Positions 60,550 through 64,000 of a stretch of 64,000 nt of DNA are shown in pieces. Source of the stretch: Planctomycetales bacterium (GTDB lineage: Bacteria; Planctomycetota; Planctomycetia; Isosphaerales; Isosphaeraceae); the NCBI GenBank assembly GCA_027452145.1, contig DAIDHB010000287.1:1-64000 (forward strand). Direction: 5' to 3'. Every line of letters begins with the position of its first letter. Position 1 is the first letter of the stretch. Under the pieces are notes generated by a model. The model was not told the origin of the DNA and ran no database searches. It was given only the letters and a program-made list of their open reading frames with translations. Made by a program: the position numbers and the translations under genes.

Positions 60550-60885
60550 TCAGAGGTACTCGATCCGATTGGCCATCTCGTGTGGGTCGTAGATCTCCCA
60601 GATCAAAATCAGCCCGGCGATGACCTCGCCGATGGATCTGGAATCCTTCCGGCAGAACGCAATGCCCGCGTGTGGGACTCCGGCCGCATGAAGCCGTAAG
60701 AGGTCGCGATCATGCGTCAGCAGGACTCGACCCTCGCGAAGGGCATGGCTCAACTGATCGGCGTCGATGGCGCCTAGCAATCGGGCTTCCGGCGTCGTCG
60801 TGACGTCGATTCCGACTCGCCTCAAACCCTCGGCGATGGCACCTGTCGAATTCTCATCCAGGTGGAAGCGGATCGTTCTCGGCAT
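60550..60885 (-). CDS. DUF5615 PIN-like toxin
   Basis: This 111-residue protein has the DUF5615 PIN-like pattern: FHLDENSTGAIAEGLRRVGI, then Asp in DADQLSHAL, then LLTHDRDLLRLHAAGVPHAG. It lacks some acidic residues of standard PIN toxins, but has HLDE and HDRD. The gene overlaps the 3' end of a DUF433 gene by 32 bp. This DUF433-DUF5615 pairing is a known toxin-antitoxin arrangement. The expected activity is RNA cleavage. Confidence 0.85.
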   Translation of the reverse strand: MPRTIRFHLDENSTGAIAEGLRRVGIDVTTTPEARLLGAIDADQLSHALREGRVLLTHDRDLLRLHAAGVPHAGIAFCRKDSRSIGEVIAGLILIWEIYDPHEMANRIEYL

Positions 60886-61243
60886 TCCTAAGTCGCACCT
60901 TCTCGAAGATCGACGGTTGCCCCGCCCGTAGCCTCTCGACGAACTCGTCGCCTTCTCGAATATCCGCCTCGATCTCCGCCTGGTGGTCGTAGAAGTACGC
61001 CAGGGCAGCGTAGACCTGAGCGAGCGTAATCGTCGGAATGTCCGCGACGATTTCCGCCGCGCTCATGCTCATGTTGACGTGCATCAGGGCGATGTGCTCG
61101 ACCTTGACCCGATGCCCCAGGATATGCGGCTTGCCGCCGCAATAGCCCGGCCTGATCCCGATGTGCTCGCGGATCACCGGCACGGCGCCCTCGGGCAGGT
61201 CGGTCAAGGCCGGCGACTGACTTGGTGCGGATGTCGTTTCCAT
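60854..61243 (-). CDS. DUF433 antitoxin
   Basis: This protein is 129 residues from the ATG at 61243 (weak ribosome site). The DUF433 core is HIGIRPGYCGGKPHILGHRV, then VKVEHIALMHVNMSMSAAEIVAD, then PTITLAQVYAALAYFYDHQ, a helix-turn-helix type fold common in antitoxins. Its C-terminal tail (FVERLRAGQPSIFEKVRLRN) probably contacts the toxin. The stop overlaps the DUF5615 start, so the two are translated together. It probably binds its own promoter. Confidence 0.87.
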   Translation of the reverse strand: METTSAPSQSPALTDLPEGAVPVIREHIGIRPGYCGGKPHILGHRVKVEHIALMHVNMSMSAAEIVADIPTITLAQVYAALAYFYDHQAEIEADIREGDEFVERLRAGQPSIFEKVRLRNAENDPLPPG

Positions 61244-61364
61244 GACGGTCAGGATAGCAGAAAGCCCCTCGTCGCTTCCAGCGTTCGGACGGCTCGCAAA
61301 CGACCCGGCGACGTATCGCCGCCCTGATATGCGGACGGGATCTCGCGCACGGTCGCGCGATACG

Positions 61365-61475
61365 TCAGCCGGAACGTGCGCGACCGGGGGGTTCATCGCC
61401 CGCGATCGCCATCGCCGACGCGGCGAGCACCGGCAAGAGCATCAGGCCCGAGGACATCGCTCGCCGCTGACGCAT
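61365..61475 (-). CDS. Possible very small secreted peptide or truncated gene
   Basis: The 36-residue frame encodes a good signal peptide (MRQRRAMSSGLMLLPVLAAS, then AMAIAGDEPPG) and then stops after a short tail. GGAGG lies 10 bases before the ATG at 61475. The signal-like start with a near-immediate stop suggests either a secreted peptide or the remnant of a larger secreted protein gene that lost its body. It lies between the antitoxin and the zinc-ribbon gene, on the same strand. Confidence 0.35.
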   Translation of the reverse strand: MRQRRAMSSGLMLLPVLAASAMAIAGDEPPGRARSG

Positions 61476-61500
61476 CGTTGTCGGTCCTCCGATTCCTCTG

Positions 61501-61965
61501 TCATTCTGCCTGCGATTCCCGCTCCGGTCCGCATTCCGGCGGCCTCCCGCTCGCGGGCCCGCCGGGGGACTCGCCTCGATCTCCGACCGTGCCCTCGTAG
61601 ATGAGGTCCTGGTTGAAGAGGCGATATTCCCACACGAGAGGTCCCTGGTCTCCCCGCCGATAGTCTCCGAGCAGGTAGAACACCTGCTCCGCCCCGCACG
61701 AGGCGCAGCGGACGACGACCCTCGGGACGTATCCCCCGGGATTGAAGTGGATGTCGCCCGGAAGGAACTTCTCGTCCCAGTCCGCCCACGTCCCGCCGCA
61801 ACGCCGGCATCGCTGATTGGCCAGTTTCGGGCGGATGGCGGCGGCCTTCCGACGATGCTCTCGGCGCTCGGACCAGACCTGAAGGACGACCAGGGCGATG
61901 ATGAAGACCGCCAGCCCAGCGTAATAGGGGAATTTCGACCAGTTGATCGGAGGGAGATGATCCAT
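61501..61965 (-). CDS. Membrane-helix plus zinc-ribbon hypothetical protein
   Basis: This 154-residue protein has an N-terminal membrane segment (about 13-30), a basic stretch and then a zinc-binding domain with CRRC (53-56) and CASC (87-90). VWEYRLFNQDLIYEGT follows, and the tail is disordered. It is conserved-looking but not recognised. Its ribosome site is weak. It is followed by the possible secreted peptide gene and the toxin-antitoxin pair. It may be a membrane-associated regulator or metal-sensing protein; no function is proposed. Confidence 0.65.
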   Translation of the reverse strand: MDHLPPINWSKFPYYAGLAVFIIALVVLQVWSERREHRRKAAAIRPKLANQRCRRCGGTWADWDEKFLPGDIHFNPGGYVPRVVVRCASCGAEQVFYLLGDYRRGDQGPLVWEYRLFNQDLIYEGTVGDRGESPGGPASGRPPECGPERESQAE

Positions 61966-61999
61966 GGGTTAATCGAGGCCTGGTCGCGAGACGTACCGC

Positions 62000-62923
62000 T
62001 CAGGGAGCCGGCCAGACGCGGTAACCGGCGACGATGACGGTCACATTGTCCCTCCCGCCGCGCTCCAGGGCCAGGTCGACGAGGGCCTGGCAGGCCTCGC
62101 CGGAGAATGCTCGGCGGCCGAGCTCGGCCCCGATGGCCGCCTCGTCGACCATGTCGGTCAGGCCGTCGGAGCAGATCAGCAGCCGGTCGCCGTCGGACAG
62201 CCGGACGAGCCGGGACTCCGGCTCCGTCCCTGCTCCCCCGACGCCGATGGCCCGGGTCAGCATGTGCCGCAGGCGGCGCGGGAGGGTCTCGCGGTCGGAG
62301 ATCATCCCCTGGTCGGTCATGGCCTGCGCCACGGTGTGGTCGCGGGTCAATTTGCGCAGCTCGCCTTGCCGGAAGAGGTACACCGGCGAGTCGCCGACGT
62401 GGACGATCAGCAGGTCGGTGCCGAGGCTCAGCGCCATGGTCAAGGTGGTTCCCATTCCCCGCAGCTCCGGGTCCTGACGGGCCCGCTCGACGATCGCCTC
62501 GTTGATGGCCGAGAATCGCCCGGCGGCCCGGTTGATCAGTTCGTCCACCATGGGCTCGTCGGCCTTCAGGATCCAGTCGGGGGTCTGGATCGCCAGCTCA
62601 ACAAACAGCGAGATCGCGATCTGGCTGGCGGCCTCACCGGCGGCCCTGCCGCCGATCCCGTCGGCCACGAGCATGCCATACCCTTCCTCCCCGTGGCGGG
62701 TCGGTGCCAGGTCGTCCGGCAGGTTCGTCGAGAGCGTCTGGAGAAAGCGGCCGAAGCGGCAGATCAGGTAGTGGTCCTCGTTATTCGGCCGGACCCGGCC
62801 GGCATGGGACAGCCCGGCGATATCGGCCTGGACCGAGCCGGAGGAGGGCCGCGCCGCAAGCGTCGGCACGGACGTCGTAGGTGCGTCATGAAGCGCCGTA
62901 TCCGACGGGTCCTGGGGGCTCAT
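62000..62923 (-). CDS. PP2C-family protein serine/threonine phosphatase
   Basis: This 307-residue protein has the complete PP2C metal-binding set: Asp in RPNNEDHYLI, VADGIGGRAAGE, CSDGLTDMVDE and GRDNVTVIVAG. The extra N-terminal 35 residues are disordered (SPQDPSDTALHDAPTTS). It removes phosphates from Ser/Thr of target proteins and may counter a eukaryotic-type kinase. No kinase gene is adjacent. The start at 62923 is the first Met before the domain; the ribosome site is weak. It is divergent from the secreted protein at 63269. Confidence 0.93.
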   Translation of the reverse strand: MSPQDPSDTALHDAPTTSVPTLAARPSSGSVQADIAGLSHAGRVRPNNEDHYLICRFGRFLQTLSTNLPDDLAPTRHGEEGYGMLVADGIGGRAAGEAASQIAISLFVELAIQTPDWILKADEPMVDELINRAAGRFSAINEAIVERARQDPELRGMGTTLTMALSLGTDLLIVHVGDSPVYLFRQGELRKLTRDHTVAQAMTDQGMISDRETLPRRLRHMLTRAIGVGGAGTEPESRLVRLSDGDRLLICSDGLTDMVDEAAIGAELGRRAFSGEACQALVDLALERGGRDNVTVIVAGYRVWPAP

Positions 62924-63268
62924 TGTTCGGCTCGCTCGCGGGTGCGGGTGTCTTCGGCGACCGATCGAGCCTGGCTCGAGCGATCCGAGGATCGGCCGAG
63001 GGGCCTCGACCTGCATTGGATGGGACAATCCCCCGGAATGCAAGCGAAAACCGGAGCGCTCCGGCGCAGCGGCCCGACAGGCAACCCCATCCGGACAGGA
63101 ATGATAATGACAGATCGTTGGCATTGAACTTGCGACGAATTGTGACTATCAGCATTCCTCATCGGAACAGGTTCTCCGAGCAAGCCCCGGAGCAGTCAAC
63201 CGAGGCCCGCGTGCTGGGTCTCCGGGAAATCGATCGGGGCATCCTCCTGCCCCTGGACGGGATGTGTC
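62924..63268. promoter_or_regulatory. Divergent intergenic region before the final gene
   Basis: The stretch holds promoters for the PP2C gene and the last gene. An A+T-richer zone near 63095-63180 (AGGAATGATAATGACAG, then ACGAATTGTGACTATCAGC) is the best promoter candidate, but no pair could be assigned firmly. No gene is seen. Confidence 0.4.
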
Positions 63269-64000
63269 ATGCCAATCAAGAACCCTCGCTCCCGGGGGGC
63301 GATCGCGCTACGTCTGCTCGCGGCCGGCGCCCTGATCGTCGGCGCCCTGGCAATCTTGCCGCAACGGAGCCGGTCCTCCAGCCCTCCGTCGGATTCGTAT
63401 TACATGGTCATCTACTCGGCCGAGGAGGGGCAGATCTCCGAGCGAGCCCACTGCTTCGCCACATTCGCCCGGGTCAGCCGGGCGGACGATGCCCCGTCGC
63501 CTTGGATCGAGCTCCACCACATCAACTGGTTCAGCGTCCGCGGCCATCGCTGCGGCTGGACCTACAACCTGGTCGACGCCGACGGTAAGCCCACACGCCC
63601 CGAGCCGGGCGCGAACCGGACCACCCGCGAGGCCCTCGAGCTGGTCCTCGGCCATCACCGCCGGGTCACGCGGTGGGGACCTTATGAGATCAAGCGAGAG
63701 CTGTACGACAGGGCCCTGCGCCAGATCGACCTCCTGGAAGGGCGCGTCCCCGGCAAGAAGGTCCTCTACAAGTCGCTCGACCTGGGCTATCGCAACCGCC
63801 CCGGGTCCCCGGTGCTGAACTGTATCCACGCGGTCAGCGACATCGTCTGCGAGCCGACCCCGCTGCGCACCTGGACGGCCTACGGCGACCCCGCGGCCCT
63901 GATGGTCGTCCAGCACCTGCGGCCCTGGATCAAGCGGCCGGCGGTCGAGCCGCCCGGCCTCTGGCCGGCGATCTGGGAGGAGATCTGGCGCGACGCGCCG
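63269..64000 (+). CDS. N-terminal part of a secreted or membrane-anchored hypothetical protein (cut by window end)
   Basis: The frame is open from ATG 63269 to the window edge, 244 codons without a stop. It has an N-terminal signal or anchor (about 10-32, IALRLLAAGALIVGALAI). The visible soluble part contains DSYYMVIYSAEEGQISERAH, CFATFARVSRADD, LELVLGHHRRVTRWG and NCIHAVSDIVC. The residue pattern (HxxxH, conserved Cys) is reminiscent of extracytoplasmic papain-like or NlpC-like folds in planctomycetes, but I cannot assign the family. Its 3' end is outside the window. Confidence 0.6.
   Translation, partial: MPIKNPRSRGAIALRLLAAGALIVGALAILPQRSRSSSPPSDSYYMVIYSAEEGQISERAHCFATFARVSRADDAPSPWIELHHINWFSVRGHRCGWTYNLVDADGKPTRPEPGANRTTREALELVLGHHRRVTRWGPYEIKRELYDRALRQIDLLEGRVPGKKVLYKSLDLGYRNRPGSPVLNCIHAVSDIVCEPTPLRTWTAYGDPAALMVVQHLRPWIKRPAVEPPGLWPAIWEEIWRDAP

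Overview
The window is dense, high-G+C bacterial DNA and looks like the chromosome of a planctomycete, most likely of the Isosphaeraceae. The evidence is the gene content: a DUF1559 prepilin-like protein with its C-terminal H-x9-DG motif, a Tat-exported DUF1501 protein, a DUF1080 (LamG-like) secreted protein, a short protein with an LEPR-xLL-like N-terminus, a secreted protein with the GYHPTCW motif, and several small planctomycete-type hypotheticals. No plasmid, phage or transposase gene was seen. No rRNA, tRNA or CRISPR array was recognised. GTG and TTG starts are common, and many starts are fixed by a good GGAGG-type ribosome binding site.

Layout. 1-8.7 kb: secreted and envelope proteins (DUF1080 protein, an AmiE/NamZ-like fusion for muropeptide recycling, a tyrosine-phosphatase-like protein, a Wza-like export lipoprotein, two secreted hypotheticals), with copies of a palindromic intergenic repeat. 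9.0-14.0 kb: a four-gene + strand cluster, GTPase - amidase - GTPase - membrane protein. 14-22 kb: a TolB-like propeller, DUF1501, a YkgJ-type cysteine-cluster protein, an SPW membrane protein, an ABM monooxygenase coupled to an iron alcohol dehydrogenase, a Sir2 deacylase and an orphan HicB. 22.8-27 kb: an RHH/PIN toxin-antitoxin pair, then a soluble histidine kinase, a double-domain KaiC-like ATPase and a CheY-like receiver. 27-31 kb: an HpaI-type aldolase facing a lipoprotein-MlaE-MlaD lipid transport set with no ATPase beside it. 31-36 kb: a FlgM-like gene behind a sigma-28-like promoter, a GspE/PilB ATPase, an LEPR-like secreted protein and a GT4 glycosyltransferase. 36-42 kb: two GT39-type membrane glycosyltransferases and an M28 peptidase on the - strand. 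42-47 kb: a partial histidine operon (hisD, a GNAT gene, hisC, hisB) and a flippase-like protein. 47-52 kb: a Nudix/winged-helix protein, the DUF1559 protein and an alpha/beta hydrolase.

52.4-58.6 kb holds what I consider the most interesting set: a 999-residue TPM-domain/coiled-coil membrane protein, a PspA/IM30 (bacterial ESCRT-III) protein, a Ycf46-like AAA+ ATPase with an extra degenerate N-terminal half, and a small helical protein, all on the + strand. A membrane-remodelling or membrane-stress machine with a Vps4-like motor is my inference. The end of the window has a UbiD decarboxylase, a DUF433/DUF5615 toxin-antitoxin pair, a PP2C phosphatase and a secreted protein cut by the window edge.

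The intergenic DNA carries at least three families of short palindromic or inverted repeats, two pentanucleotide microsatellite-like tracts, and a few promoters and hairpins that can be argued from sequence. All product names rest on motif recognition by eye. No database search was run.
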